A stretch of 64,000 nt of DNA from Massilia sp. 9096. GTDB taxonomy: Bacteria; Pseudomonadota; Gammaproteobacteria; Burkholderiales; Burkholderiaceae_D. The notes beneath the pieces are model-generated. The model was not told the origin of the DNA. It saw nothing but the letters and a program-made list of their open reading frames with translations, and ran no database searches. A program made the position numbers and the translations under genes. Position 1 is the first letter of the stretch, and every line of letters begins with the position of its first letter. The stretch covers positions 3,224,001-3,288,000 of the forward strand of contig NZ_JQNN01000001.1 in NCBI RefSeq assembly GCF_000745265.1. The letters run 5' to 3'. Shown piece after piece: positions 21,794 to 31,262 of the stretch.

Positions 21794-23146
21794 TCAGGGC
21801 GATTCGAGAGGGGAATTCGAGGCCGGCTGCGTGATCTGCGCCACAGCCGCAGTAATATGTGTGTCGAGTACGCGTAAATCAATAGACGGATAGCCAAGTT
21901 TGATGGCGCCGGACGCCACCAGTGCATAAATCCGCTTGTTGATGTCGGATGCGACGCCGCCGGTGCCGTTTTCCGGATCGCCGACCCAGAAGCCGAGCTC
22001 GAGCTCGTAGCCGTCCGGTCCGAACCGGCTCAGCGCTACGCCCGGGGCCGGTTCGGCCAGCACGCGCGGCGAGGCGGCGGCCTGTTCGGCCAGCAGCGGC
22101 ATCGCCATGTCGAGGTCGGTGCCATAGGCCAGCGTGACGCGGGTCGAGGCGCGCACCGCGCGGGTGCTGAGCGACTGGTTCTGCACGGCGCTGGAAATCA
22201 GCATCTCGTTCGGCAATACCGATTCCACACCGTCCAGGCCTTGCAGCACCGTATAGCGCGTGTTGATCTGAGTCACCTTGCCTGCGTACTTGTCGACCGA
22301 GATCATGTCGCCGATCGACAGGCTGCGCTCCAACAAGATGATGAAGCCCGACACGTAATTGCTGGCGATGCGCTGCATGCCCAGGCCCAGGCCGACGCCG
22401 AGCGCGCCGCCGAACACCGACAACACGGTCAGGTCGATGCCGACCAGGCTCAGGCTGAACAGCACGCCGCCGACCATCAGCACCGCACGCCCCACCCTTG
22501 CCAGCGCGACGCGCAGCGAGCTGTGCAGCGCCTGCACGCCCATCAGGCGCTCTTCCAGCGCGGCGCCGGCCCACAGCGCCAGCATCAGCATCACCGCGAT
22601 CGAGATCACGCCTTGCAGGATGTCGGCCACGCTGACCACGTCCTTGGCTTTGGGACCGTATTTCAGCTGGTAGCTGTCGAGCGCGTCCCAGATGTCCGGC
22701 CACAGACCGGTGATGTACAGCGCCACCGCCCCCCACGCGACCAGCACCAGGATGCGCTCGAAGGTGACGAAGGCCTCGCCCAGCTGGCCGCGCCGGGCGA
22801 ATACGCGGTGCAGCAGGAAGAACACCGCGCGGATCGCCGCCAGCGACCAGAAAATCGGGATCGCCGCCTTGACGATGTTGACGTGAAAATGATGTTTCAG
22901 CAGCAGCGTCTTGGCCACGGTCAGCAAGCCCACGACCAGCATCGGCGCGGCCACGCGTGCGACGCTTTCGACGCCGGCGCGCAAGGGACTGCCTTCCTGG
23001 CCATGGCTGCGGCGCCACCAGACCCGCACCAGGTGCACGCTGAGCCAGCCGATCAGCGCGCAGGCCGCGATCGCCCCCACCTGCCACGGCATGCCGGGGC
23101 GGCTGAGGTCGTCGAGCAGGTCGTCGATCAGGCTGAACAGCGGCAT
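21794..23146 (-). CDS. MscS-family mechanosensitive channel
   Basis: The product has 450 residues with about five hydrophobic segments in the N-terminal half. The pore-lining helix and beta domain are clear: GGALGVGLGLGMQRIASNYV, then GFIILLERSLSIGDMISVDK, then GKVTQINTRYTVLQGLDGVE, then VLPNEMLISSAVQN. It opens under membrane tension to release solutes. The gene is the last of the purN-rsmB-mscS minus-strand cluster, 9 bp after the methyltransferase stop. Confidence 0.9.
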   Translation of the reverse strand: MPLFSLIDDLLDDLSRPGMPWQVGAIAACALIGWLSVHLVRVWWRRSHGQEGSPLRAGVESVARVAAPMLVVGLLTVAKTLLLKHHFHVNIVKAAIPIFWSLAAIRAVFFLLHRVFARRGQLGEAFVTFERILVLVAWGAVALYITGLWPDIWDALDSYQLKYGPKAKDVVSVADILQGVISIAVMLMLALWAGAALEERLMGVQALHSSLRVALARVGRAVLMVGGVLFSLSLVGIDLTVLSVFGGALGVGLGLGMQRIASNYVSGFIILLERSLSIGDMISVDKYAGKVTQINTRYTVLQGLDGVESVLPNEMLISSAVQNQSLSTRAVRASTRVTLAYGTDLDMAMPLLAEQAAASPRVLAEPAPGVALSRFGPDGYELELGFWVGDPENGTGGVASDINKRIYALVASGAIKLGYPSIDLRVLDTHITAAVAQITQPASNSPLESP

Positions 23147-23155
23147 CGTCCCGGC

Positions 23156-24460
23156 TTACTCCGAAACGGCGTCGTCGGACTCGACGGCGGCGGTTTTGGA
23201 CGCGCCCTTATCGGCGCCCTTGCGCTCGAACACGGCGGCAAAGAAACCGTCGGTGCCGTGCTTGTGCGGCAGCATCTTCAAATACTCGCCCATCTCGAGC
23301 TCGATGCGCTGCTCAGCCAGCACCTCGCTCATCGGCACCAGCACGAAGTCCGGATGCGTGGCCAGGAATTGCGCGGCGATCGCATCGTTTTCCTCGTCCA
23401 GCAGGCTGCAGGTCGCGTAGACCAGGCGGCCGCCGAACTTCACCAAGCGCGAGGCGCCGTCCAGGATCGATGCCTGCTTTTCGGTCAGCTCGGCGACGCC
23501 CTCCGCCTGCTGGCGCCATTTCACGTCCGGATTGCGGCGCAGCGTGCCCATGCCCGAGCACGGCGCGTCGACCAGCACGCGGTCGATCTTGCCGGCCAGG
23601 CGCTTCACTTTGGCGTCGCGCTCGTGCGCGATGACGACCGGATGCACGTTCGACAGGCCCGAGCGCGCCAGGCGCGGCTTGAGCTTGGTCAGGCGCTTTT
23701 CCGAGACGTCGAAGGCGTACAGGCGGCCGGTACTGCGCATGATCGCGCCGATCGCCAGCGTCTTGCCGCCGGCGCCGGCACAGAAGTCGACCACCATCTC
23801 GCCGCGGCGCGCGCCGAGCAGCTGGGCCAGCACCTGACTGCCCTCGTCCTGCACTTCGATCGCGCCGCTCTTGAACAGCGGCAGGTTCTGCAGCGCCGGC
23901 TTCTTGAAGACGCGCAGGCCGAGCGGCGCGTACGGCGTCGGCTCGGCGGCGATCGGCGCGGTGGCCAGTTCGGCGATCACGTCTTCGCGATTGGCCTTCA
24001 GGCTGTTGACGCGCAGGTCGAGCGGCGCCGGCGTGTTCAGCACGGCGGCCAGCTGCAGGGTTTCCTCTTCACCGTATTGAGCGACGAATTTGTCGTACAG
24101 CCAGTCCGGCAGGTTGGCGCGCTGCTTCGGCGGCAGCAGCGAACGGTCGATGTCCTGGATGCGCGCCAGGAACGCGGTTTCGTCGTCGGACAAGCCGCCC
24201 AGCGCATCGATGCCGACCGCGTCGGCCATGCCCATCAGCACCAGGCGGCGCATGGTCGCGCCGCCGGCGAAATCGGTATAGAACGTCTTGTTGCGCAGGA
24301 CCGAATAAATGCATTCGGCGATGGCGCCGCGCTCGCGGCCGCCGAGGCGCGGGTGGTCCTTGAAGTAACGCGACAGGGTGACGTCGGCCGGCGACGTAAA
24401 ACGCAGGATCTCGCGCAATACCTCTTCCGCATTGCCGAGTATCGCGGGTGGCAATCTCAT
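23156..24460 (-). CDS. RsmB-family rRNA (cytosine-C5) methyltransferase
   Basis: The product has 434 residues. The N-terminal NusB-like helical domain is followed by the SAM-binding fold: VVDFCAGAGGKTLAIGA (about 230), FDVSEKRL, DAPCSGMGTLRRNPDVKW with one conserved cysteine, and VYATCSLLDEEN with the catalytic cysteine. It methylates cytosine in rRNA (position 967 for RsmB; the exact site is inferred). It overlaps no gene and is 19 bp downstream of purN. Confidence 0.88.
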   Translation of the reverse strand: MRLPPAILGNAEEVLREILRFTSPADVTLSRYFKDHPRLGGRERGAIAECIYSVLRNKTFYTDFAGGATMRRLVLMGMADAVGIDALGGLSDDETAFLARIQDIDRSLLPPKQRANLPDWLYDKFVAQYGEEETLQLAAVLNTPAPLDLRVNSLKANREDVIAELATAPIAAEPTPYAPLGLRVFKKPALQNLPLFKSGAIEVQDEGSQVLAQLLGARRGEMVVDFCAGAGGKTLAIGAIMRSTGRLYAFDVSEKRLTKLKPRLARSGLSNVHPVVIAHERDAKVKRLAGKIDRVLVDAPCSGMGTLRRNPDVKWRQQAEGVAELTEKQASILDGASRLVKFGGRLVYATCSLLDEENDAIAAQFLATHPDFVLVPMSEVLAEQRIELEMGEYLKMLPHKHGTDGFFAAVFERKGADKGASKTAAVESDDAVSE

Positions 24461-24479
24461 GGTGTTCCTTGATAAATGT

Positions 24480-25091
24480 TCAGTTTGGTTCGCTGATGCG
24501 AACGTTGCCGTCTTCGATGCTGAGCCTGTCTTCGACGAAGAGGCGCACGGCTTGGGGGTAAATCAGGTGTTCCTGGTCCAGCAAGCGCGTCGCCAGGCTG
24601 TCCTCGGTGTCGCCGGGGCGCACGTCGATGCGCGCCTGCAACACGGCAGGACCGTGGTCCAGCTCGGCAGTGACGAAATGCACGGTGGCGCCATGCTCGA
24701 GCACGCCCGCCGCCAGCGCCTGCCGGTGCGTATGCAGCCCCGGAAACAGCGGCAGCAGCGACGGATGGATGTTCAACATCCGGCCGGCATAATGCTCGAC
24801 GAATGCGGGCGTCAAAATCCGCATGAAGCCAGCCAGTACGACCAGGTCGGGGGCAAACCCGTCGACGGTTTCCCTCAGCGCGGCGTCAAACTCCTCGCGC
24901 GTGGCGAAAGTCTTGCTGGCGACGACGGCGGTCGGGATGCCGTGTGCCTGGGCGAATTCGATGCCGGCGGCGTCCGCTTTGTTACTGATCACGGCGGCGA
25001 TGCGCGCCGGCCAGGCTTGCGCCTCGCACGCGCGCACGATGGCTTCCATATTGCTGCCACGGCCCGAGATCAGGATCACGATATTTTTCAT
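24480..25091 (-). CDS. purN: Phosphoribosylglycinamide formyltransferase
   Basis: The product has 203 residues. ATG 25091 (MKNIVILISGRGSNMEAIVR) is the conserved start. It transfers the formyl group from 10-formyl-THF to GAR in purine synthesis. SGRGSN binds the phosphate, MLNIHPSLLPLFPG holds the catalytic Asn and His, and VTAELDHGPAVLQA carries the catalytic Asp. It heads the purN-rsmB-mscS cluster. Confidence 0.96.
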   Translation of the reverse strand: MKNIVILISGRGSNMEAIVRACEAQAWPARIAAVISNKADAAGIEFAQAHGIPTAVVASKTFATREEFDAALRETVDGFAPDLVVLAGFMRILTPAFVEHYAGRMLNIHPSLLPLFPGLHTHRQALAAGVLEHGATVHFVTAELDHGPAVLQARIDVRPGDTEDSLATRLLDQEHLIYPQAVRLFVEDRLSIEDGNVRISEPN

Positions 25092-25163
25092 AAGCGCGCA
25101 TTGTACCCTGAGGCATGGCATGGCCCCAAGGCAGGATCTGCCATCATCGGGGCTGGCAAGGGC

Positions 25164-25613
25164 TTATTGAAACGGTTGCGCGCCGACCCAGCCGACCGAT
25201 TGCGGCGACTGCGGCTCTTCAAAAGAATAAAAGACGCGGAATGGAACTTTCTTTTCGGCCCAGAACTCGGCCGCGTCGCGGAACACGTCGAGCAGGGTTT
25301 CGCGCGCTTCCTTATCGAATTTCTGCGTATTCGGCAACTGGTCGAGCACGGCGATGAAACCCGGCTGCGGTCCGGCCTCGGCAATCACTTCGGTGAGGCA
25401 GCGACGCAAGGCGTCGAAATTCTTGCTGCACGGGCGCGGGAAATAAAACTGCTCGCCGATGCGGGCGCACACTTGCTGCTTGGTCAAGGCGTTCGTGCAC
25501 AGGGCATAGAGGAAGTGATGACCCAGGCGCGCCGCTTCCTTCTGCAGCTCCGGAACACGGTAAGCGCGGATGGACTGCACAAGATTCGGCGGTACTCTCA
25601 TCAACAAACTCAT
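25164..25613 (-). CDS. Barstar-family protein
   Basis: The product has 149 residues. NFDALRRCLTEV (about 67) and GFIAVLDQLPN resemble barstar, the inhibitor of the RNase barnase. The last 40 residues (AAEFWAEKKVPFRVFYSFEE) match the end of that fold. No barnase-like gene is next to it, as is common for proteobacterial barstar homologs, so its partner is unknown. Confidence 0.72.
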   Translation of the reverse strand: MSLLMRVPPNLVQSIRAYRVPELQKEAARLGHHFLYALCTNALTKQQVCARIGEQFYFPRPCSKNFDALRRCLTEVIAEAGPQPGFIAVLDQLPNTQKFDKEARETLLDVFRDAAEFWAEKKVPFRVFYSFEEPQSPQSVGWVGAQPFQ

Positions 25614-26056
25614 CTTTTCCTCAAGTCACCCAGTCTGTTTGCCTTGCCAGCGCATTGTTGGAAGCGGCAGCTGGTTTGCTTTCTCCTGTATCGTTTCCGC
25701 GCGCCAATAAACCCCAAGTCTCGTAAGGGTAACGTTTTGTGGTATGCGAATCAACCTGTATATGGACGAGCCGCTTTAAATTTGTAAAAAATGCCGCGTT
25801 CTTTATATGTATGTTGGCTGTTTTTCTACGCTTTTTCCCTCTGAAACACGACAATCGGCCGTTTACCGGCTGTTACAATTTGTTGCCACACGGATTGTTT
25901 GATAGTATGGACCCGCGCTAAGATTCAGACGTGGCAAATGCCGTTGAAAAGACAGGCATCTCGAGAAACGATTGCGACCCCATCCAGATGCAAGCCTGAA
26001 AGATGCCATCAGCAAAACGAGCGACACCAAAAGAACACGACCAATCGAGGTAGACA
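25614..26056. other. Intergenic region with divergent promoters
   Basis: About 440 bp between the barstar gene and the glycine-zipper gene. It is AT-richer than its neighbours. No credible gene or RNA was recognised. Confidence 0.45.
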
Positions 26057-26599
26057 ATGAACTTCAAAGCCAAACTGATTCTTTCCGCTCTGGGCGTGTG
26101 CGCCCTGCCGCTGGCCCAGGCTGGCGATTTCGAAGACTTCGGCCGCGTGGTCCGCGCGCAGCCGCGCGTCGAACAGATCCGTACCCCGCGCCAGGAATGC
26201 CGCACCGACTACGTCCAGACCCAGGTCGCACCGCAGCGCAGCCAGGGTGGCGGCGTGGTCGGCGGCATCGCCGGCGCACTGCTGGGCAGCACGGTCGGCA
26301 GCGGTAACGGTAAAGTGGCCGCCGCTGCCGCCGGCGCCATCGCCGGCGCTGCGATCGGCAACAACTACGACAATAACCAGAACGCCTACGCCCAGCCGCA
26401 GACGCAGGAACAAGCGGTGCAGCGTTGCCGCAACGTCGATGCCGTCGAACAGCGCACCACCGGCTACGACGTGACCTACGATTACCGCGGCCACACCTAC
26501 ACTACCTTCATGAACAGCGATCCGGGCGACCGCATCCGCCTGCACATCTCGGTGGATCCGGTGCAGTACGCCGACCGCGGCGACCGCTACCAGCGTTAA
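26057..26599 (+). CDS. Glycine-zipper 2TM surface protein
   Basis: The product has 180 residues. MNFKAKLILSALGVCALPLA is a signal peptide cleaved near AQA. The middle contains GGGVVGGIAGALLGSTVG and AAAAAGAIAGAAIGNNYDNN, a pair of glycine-zipper segments as in the Rickettsia 17-kDa antigen and SlyB-like envelope proteins. Tail residues DVTYDYRGHTYTTFMNSDPG are the conserved beta part. It is probably an outer-membrane or periplasmic envelope factor. A GC-rich hairpin (26617-26640) follows without a T-tract. Confidence 0.85.
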   Translation: MNFKAKLILSALGVCALPLAQAGDFEDFGRVVRAQPRVEQIRTPRQECRTDYVQTQVAPQRSQGGGVVGGIAGALLGSTVGSGNGKVAAAAAGAIAGAAIGNNYDNNQNAYAQPQTQEQAVQRCRNVDAVEQRTTGYDVTYDYRGHTYTTFMNSDPGDRIRLHISVDPVQYADRGDRYQR

Positions 26600-26888
26600 T
26601 CGGCAGTCCACACCCGGCGCGGGAACGCCCCTTCCCGCGCTGTCAGCATCAGCGCAAGTCGGTTTTCACAAAAATTTACGCGGCCTCACGGGGCGTCGAG
26701 CAACCGTAGCGAGCGGCCGCAGTGGCGGTCGAGAAGCGCGGTCGTACGCAAGTACGGCTGGTCCGCCGCGGCGTCGCATCGCAAACCGGCAATGCAACCC
26801 GCAGCAGGTTTATCGATGCCCCTCTGCGGTGCTTGCACTGTAGAACCACATAAACGGATAATCGTGGAAGCCCCTTCCAGATCATCCT

Positions 26889-27728
26889 ATGCTCATCAAA
26901 CGCAAATCCATCGAACAGGCCGAGTCCTCGCGCCGCCCCGCGTCCGCGTCCGCCGCCAAAACCGCATCCAAACCCGCATCGCGCAAACCCAAGTTTGCCC
27001 CGGTGACGCTGTCCGAGCAGGACGGCGTGCGCTACCTCCACTTCGGTACCGAATGGGTGCAAGGCGCCATGCGCATCCGCAAGCCGGACTGGCCGGAGCT
27101 CGAATATGCGCAGCAGATGATGGCCTGGATGCTGTTCGTCGACGCGCCACGCGCCATCGCCCAGCTCGGCCTGGGTGCTGCTACTTTGACCAAGTTCAGC
27201 TATCGCCAGTTTCCTGAGGCGACCGTCACCGCGGTCGAATTGAACCCGTCCGTGATCGCGATCTGCAACTCGATGTTCAAGCTGCCGGCGGAAGATGATC
27301 GCTTGCGCGTGCTCGAAATGGACGCGATGGATTTCGTGTTCGACCCAAGCAACATCGAAGCCTTCGACGTCCTGCAATGCGATTTGTACGACGCCACCGC
27401 GCGCGGCCCGGTGCTCGATACGCCTGAGTTCTATCAAGCCTGTAATGCCTGCCTGAGCGAAGGCGGCGTGATGACGGTCAATTTGTTCGGCGACCACCCG
27501 AGTTATGCCAAGAACATCAAGGCGATGCGCTTTGCCTTCGCGCACGTGATCTGCCTGCCCGAAGTCCACGACGGCAACGTGGTCGCGCTGTGCTTCAAGA
27601 CCCAGCCCGACCTCGACCCGGAACGCCTGGCCGCGCGCGCCGCGCAAATCGTCGCCGATACCAAGCTGCCGACCAAGTCCTGGGTCAAAGGCATCGCCGC
27701 CGCCGCCGCCGCCGCCAAGAAACGCTGA
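26889..27728 (+). CDS. Spermidine-synthase-like protein
   Basis: The product has 279 residues with a Lys/Ala/Ser-rich N-terminal 35 residues. The Rossmann core reads AIAQLGLGAATLTKFSYRQF, VTAVELNPSVIAICNSMF, EMDAMDFVF and FDVLQCDLYDATARGPVLDT. This is the arrangement of spermidine synthase-like aminopropyltransferases and SAM-dependent methyltransferases. The usual GGGDG is changed to GLGAATL, so the polyamine reaction is not assured. It stops 2 bp before the GspE-like gene. Confidence 0.7.
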   Translation: MLIKRKSIEQAESSRRPASASAAKTASKPASRKPKFAPVTLSEQDGVRYLHFGTEWVQGAMRIRKPDWPELEYAQQMMAWMLFVDAPRAIAQLGLGAATLTKFSYRQFPEATVTAVELNPSVIAICNSMFKLPAEDDRLRVLEMDAMDFVFDPSNIEAFDVLQCDLYDATARGPVLDTPEFYQACNACLSEGGVMTVNLFGDHPSYAKNIKAMRFAFAHVICLPEVHDGNVVALCFKTQPDLDPERLAARAAQIVADTKLPTKSWVKGIAAAAAAAKKR

Positions 27729-27730
27729 CC

Positions 27731-29566
27731 ATGACCCAAGCGCATCCGCCCGCCAGCCAGCCCGCAACACCGTCGGCCCCGACGCCGGCCACGCCCAAGC
27801 GGCCGCTGGCCATGGACTTGCAGACGCTGTTCTCGTGGCTGCTGGCCGATGGCATCGTCGAGAAGTCGACCGTCAAGCCGCATTTCGCACAGGCCCAGAG
27901 CATCCTCAAGAATGCGGTCGGCGCGATGCATCCGCTGACTGCGATCGCGCAATGCAAGATCGTCTCGGCCAAGGCGCCACACCGCTTGTTGACGCTCGAT
28001 GTCCTGAGCGAATGGTGCGCCAGCAAGGTCGAGCTGCCCTTCCTGCGCATCGACCCGCTCAAGATCGATTTCACCCGGGTGGCGGACGTGATGTCGGCCA
28101 GCTATGCGGCGCGCTTTAACATCCTGCCGGTGGAATTGAAGGGCGACGCGCTGGTCGTGGCCACCGCCGATCCTTTCCGCACCGAATGGCAGGACGAGAT
28201 CGCGCGCATCTCGCGCCGGCGCATCGAGCTGGTGATCGCCAACCCGCTCGACATTGCGCAATACATCTCGCAATTTTTCAGCCTCGCGAAGTCGATCCGC
28301 GACGCCAACAAATCGAGCGGCCAGGATCTGGCGCTGCGCAACAACTTCGAGCAACTGGTCGAGCTGGGCAAGAGCAACAAGCAGCTCGACGCCAATGACC
28401 AGCACATCGTCAACATCGTCGACTGGCTGTGGAGCTACGCCTTCGAGCAGCGCGCCTCCGACATTCACCTCGAACCGAAACGCGACGCCGGCGCGATCCG
28501 CTTCCGCATCGACGGCGTGCTGCACCAGGTCTACCAGGTGCCGGCCGTGGTGATGATCGCGATGACGGCGCGCATCAAGCTGCTCGGGCGCATGGACGTG
28601 ATCGAAAAACGGCGCCCGCAGGACGGTCGCATTAAGACGCGCACGCATGCCGGCCAGGAAGTCGAGCTGCGCCTGTCGACCATGCCGACCGCCTTCGGCG
28701 AAAAACTCGTGATGCGTATCTTCGACCCCGACGTGGTCGTCAAGACGCTGCCCGAACTCGGCTTTCCGCTTGAGGACGCGCAACGCTGGGATGGGCTCAC
28801 CAAACGTCCGCACGGCATCGTCCTGGTCACCGGCCCGACCGGCTCGGGCAAGACCACGACGCTCTACACCACCTTGAAGGCGCTCGCCACCAGCGAAGTC
28901 AACGTGTGCACGGTCGAAGACCCGATCGAAATGGTGGAGGCGTCCTTCAACCAGATGCAGGTCCAGCCCGGCATCGATTTGTCCTTCGCCGACGGCGTGC
29001 GTGCGCTGATGCGGCAAGATCCCGACATCATCATGGTCGGCGAGATCCGCGACCTCGAGACCGCCGAGATGGCGATCCAGGCCGCGCTGACCGGCCACCT
29101 GGTGCTGTCGACGCTGCATACCAACGATGCGCCCTCGGCGGTGATGCGCCTGCTGGAACTGGGCGTGCCGTATTACCTGCTCGGCTCGACCTTGATCGGC
29201 ATCATGGCGCAGCGCCTGGTACGCACGCTGTGCCCGCATTGCAAGTCGGCCGACGGCGAACTCGCCGACGACGTCTGGGACAGCATCGGCGGCGCCCGGG
29301 ACATCCCGAAGCCGGCGACCGTGTACCGCCCGGTCGGCTGCCCGGAATGCCGCCAGACCGGTTTCCGCGGCCGCACCGGTTTGTACGAATTGCTGACGGT
29401 GACGCCGGACTTCGCCCATTTGATCCGGGAAGAAACCGACCTGGCGGCGCTGCGCAAGCAAAGCGCCGGGGATGGCATGAAGCCGCTGCGCATTGCGGGG
29501 GCGTACAAGATCATCGAGGGGGTGACGACGGCGGAAGAAGTTCTCAAAGTGACGTCGGCGCACTAG
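27731..29566 (+). CDS. GspE/PilB-type secretion ATPase
   Basis: The product has 611 residues. ATG 27731 lies 2 bp after the preceding stop. There is a variable N-terminal domain with a long Ala/Pro leader, then Walker A VTGPTGSGKTTTLYTT (about 370), the Asp box CTVEDPIEM, Walker B PDIIMVGEIRD and the His box TGHLVLSTLHTNDA. A four-cysteine zinc element CPHC ... CPEC follows (about 500-540). It powers pseudopilus or pilus assembly in type II secretion or type IV pili. No other secretion genes are adjacent, so the system it serves is uncertain. Confidence 0.9.
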   Translation: MTQAHPPASQPATPSAPTPATPKRPLAMDLQTLFSWLLADGIVEKSTVKPHFAQAQSILKNAVGAMHPLTAIAQCKIVSAKAPHRLLTLDVLSEWCASKVELPFLRIDPLKIDFTRVADVMSASYAARFNILPVELKGDALVVATADPFRTEWQDEIARISRRRIELVIANPLDIAQYISQFFSLAKSIRDANKSSGQDLALRNNFEQLVELGKSNKQLDANDQHIVNIVDWLWSYAFEQRASDIHLEPKRDAGAIRFRIDGVLHQVYQVPAVVMIAMTARIKLLGRMDVIEKRRPQDGRIKTRTHAGQEVELRLSTMPTAFGEKLVMRIFDPDVVVKTLPELGFPLEDAQRWDGLTKRPHGIVLVTGPTGSGKTTTLYTTLKALATSEVNVCTVEDPIEMVEASFNQMQVQPGIDLSFADGVRALMRQDPDIIMVGEIRDLETAEMAIQAALTGHLVLSTLHTNDAPSAVMRLLELGVPYYLLGSTLIGIMAQRLVRTLCPHCKSADGELADDVWDSIGGARDIPKPATVYRPVGCPECRQTGFRGRTGLYELLTVTPDFAHLIREETDLAALRKQSAGDGMKPLRIAGAYKIIEGVTTAEEVLKVTSAH

Positions 29567-29679
29567 GCGCTGAAGGCGACGGCGCACTGGCGCTGACGTC
29601 ACCCGCACATTGATTAGCGGAAATCTTCCAGCACCTCTAGCGTAAATCAAAACTCGCCGCTATAATACGTGCCTTCTTC

Positions 29680-29755
29680 GGGTCGTTAGCTCAGTTGGTA
29701 GAGCAGCGGACTTTTAATCCGTTGGTCGCAGGTTCGAGCCCCGCACGGCCTACCA
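29680..29755 (+). tRNA. tRNA-Lys (TTT), copy 1
   Basis: 76 nt including encoded CCA. The acceptor stem GGGTCGT pairs with ACGGCCT (one G-U pair each at positions 1 and 4). The D-loop has AGCTCAGTTGGTAGAGC, the anticodon loop CTTTTAA with TTT, and the T-arm GGTTCGAGCC. A TATAAT at 29661-29666 is the -10 box. It is identical to the copy at 31120. Confidence 0.98.
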
Positions 29756-29776
29756 AAGAATTCAGCAGTAGCAAGG

Positions 29777-29810
29777 AAGGCGTTACGAGTGATCGTGACG
29801 CCTTTTTTGT
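29777..29810 (+). terminator. Terminator after tRNA-Lys copy 1
   Basis: AAGGCGTTACGA pairs with TCGTGACGCCTT and is followed by TTTTG. Confidence 0.8.
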
Positions 29811-29990
29811 TTTGCGCCTTTCTTCATGCCCGCGTCCCGCGCATGAGCAATTCCTCCATTCAAGAATTTCTTCCCGCGGCGAGGTGCCCTGGATCGGCAC
29901 GCACGACGCCATCCAAGCGCGGCCTTCGGCACCGACGGCAACAGGGGCACGCAGATGGGCGGGCTGGTCGAGCTGGGATTGCTGTTCTGC

Positions 29991-30959
29991 TCAGCCCACG
30001 ACGATATCGCCGTCGACCACCACCCGGTTGCGCCCGCCATCCTTGGCCGCATACAGCGCCTTGTCGGCGGCCTCGATCAACGCCGCGGGCGTGTTCAGGC
30101 GCTCGGCGTAGAAAGCGGCCACGCCGATGCTCAGGGTGACCACCGGCCAGTGCGCGTTCGGCGCGTGCGCCAGCGCCAGGCCGGCGACGTGTTCGCGGAT
30201 CGCGTTGGCGTGCAGCGCGGCCTGCTCGAGCGAAGTGTCGGGCAGGATCGCGGCGAACTCCTCGCCGCCGTAGCGCGCGGCGACGTCGGCCGGGCGCTTC
30301 AGTTTGGCGGCCAGCGCCTGGGCGACCGTAATCAGGCAGGTGTCGCCCTGCTGGTGACCGAAATGGTCGTTGTAGGCCTTGAACGAGTCGATGTCGATCA
30401 GCAGCAGCGCCAGCGGCCCCTTCACGCGCTGGGCGCGGCGCAGTTCGCGCTCGAGCGCGACGTCGAAATAGCGGCGGTTGGCGATGCCGCTCAAGCCGTC
30501 GACGTAGGAACGCGCGCGCATCGCCTCGGCGTGGTCGAGCAGGCGCCGTTCGCGCTCGACGACGCCGCTGACGTCGCGGATCTCGATCAGGCAAAAGCAT
30601 TCGCCGCCTTCGCGAAAGCCGCTCACCGACACCGCCTGGTCGATGCGTTCGCCGTCCAGGCTGCCGGCCTCGCGCAGCGGAAACGGTGCGCGGTTCTCGG
30701 TCTGCGGAACGTTCGTGTGCTGGCCGTCGAGCAGCGCAGCCAGCACGGCCGCTTCGACGCGCGAACCGCGCAGTTCCGGAAACACCTCGAGCAGGCGCCG
30801 CTCGCGCACGCGCGCGGCCGAGCGCGCGCAGCGTGGCGTCATCCAGCCGTTCCACACGACGATGCGCTGCTCGGCATCGAGCACGATGATGCCGCTGTTG
30901 ACCAGGTTCAGGGCGCGTGTGGACAGCTCGGCGGCGATGTCGGAGACAGGCAGTGTCAC
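29991..30959 (-). CDS. PAS-GGDEF diguanylate cyclase
   Basis: The product has 322 residues. The N-terminal PAS domain (about 15-130) contains SGIIVLDAEQRIVVWN. The GGDEF domain (about 145-315) has DGLSGIANRRYFD, LLLIDIDSFKAYNDHFGHQQ and the active-site AARYGGEEFAAILP. It makes c-di-GMP from two GTP. The usual RxxD inhibitory site is not evident before GGEEF. There is no membrane segment, so it is a cytosolic sensor. It sits between the two tRNA-Lys genes on the opposite strand. Confidence 0.93.
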   Translation of the reverse strand: MTLPVSDIAAELSTRALNLVNSGIIVLDAEQRIVVWNGWMTPRCARSAARVRERRLLEVFPELRGSRVEAAVLAALLDGQHTNVPQTENRAPFPLREAGSLDGERIDQAVSVSGFREGGECFCLIEIRDVSGVVERERRLLDHAEAMRARSYVDGLSGIANRRYFDVALERELRRAQRVKGPLALLLIDIDSFKAYNDHFGHQQGDTCLITVAQALAAKLKRPADVAARYGGEEFAAILPDTSLEQAALHANAIREHVAGLALAHAPNAHWPVVTLSIGVAAFYAERLNTPAALIEAADKALYAAKDGGRNRVVVDGDIVVG

Positions 30960-31080
30960 GATGGGATCCGCAGTTGGAATTAATGTCTGTGAATCAACGA
31001 ATCATACTGGAATCCAACCCCGCTGCGCAGTTTTTCGACGGCCCTGCCGCCGCAGGCGTTCCCGGTTTGCATATTGGCCC

Positions 31081-31109
31081 TTGGCCAATCGCCGATGAGC
31101 CGCTATAAT
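31081..31109 (+). promoter_or_regulatory. Promoter of tRNA-Lys copy 2
   Basis: TTGGCC, 17 bp, TATAAT, ending 10 bp before the tRNA 5' end. Confidence 0.7.
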
Positions 31110-31119
31110 GCTCGCCGTT

Positions 31120-31195
31120 GGGTCGTTAGCTCAGTTGGTAGAGCAGCGGACTTTTAATCCGTTGGTCGCAGGTTCGAGCCCCGCACGGCCTACCA
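31120..31195 (+). tRNA. tRNA-Lys (TTT), copy 2
   Basis: 76 nt, identical to the gene at 29680-29755 including encoded CCA. Anticodon TTT. It has its own promoter and a strong terminator, so it is an independent transcription unit. Confidence 0.98.
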
Positions 31196-31206
31196 TAGTT
31201 TCAAGC

Positions 31207-31238
31207 AAAAACGCCAGCCTTCGGGCTGGCGTTTTTGT
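31207..31238 (+). terminator. Terminator after tRNA-Lys copy 2
   Basis: ACGCCAGCC, a TTCG tetraloop, GGCTGGCGT and then TTTT. The stem is also preceded by AAAA, so it can work for the minus-strand binding-protein gene that ends at 31263. Confidence 0.9.
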
Positions 31239-31262
31239 TTTCCTACCCTGCCCCAGCCGCCC

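Noticed and set aside
29680-31195. Integrated element between the two identical tRNA-Lys genes
   Set aside because: The segment contains only a GGDEF gene with local base composition, no recombinase. Simple gene duplication explains the two tRNAs.
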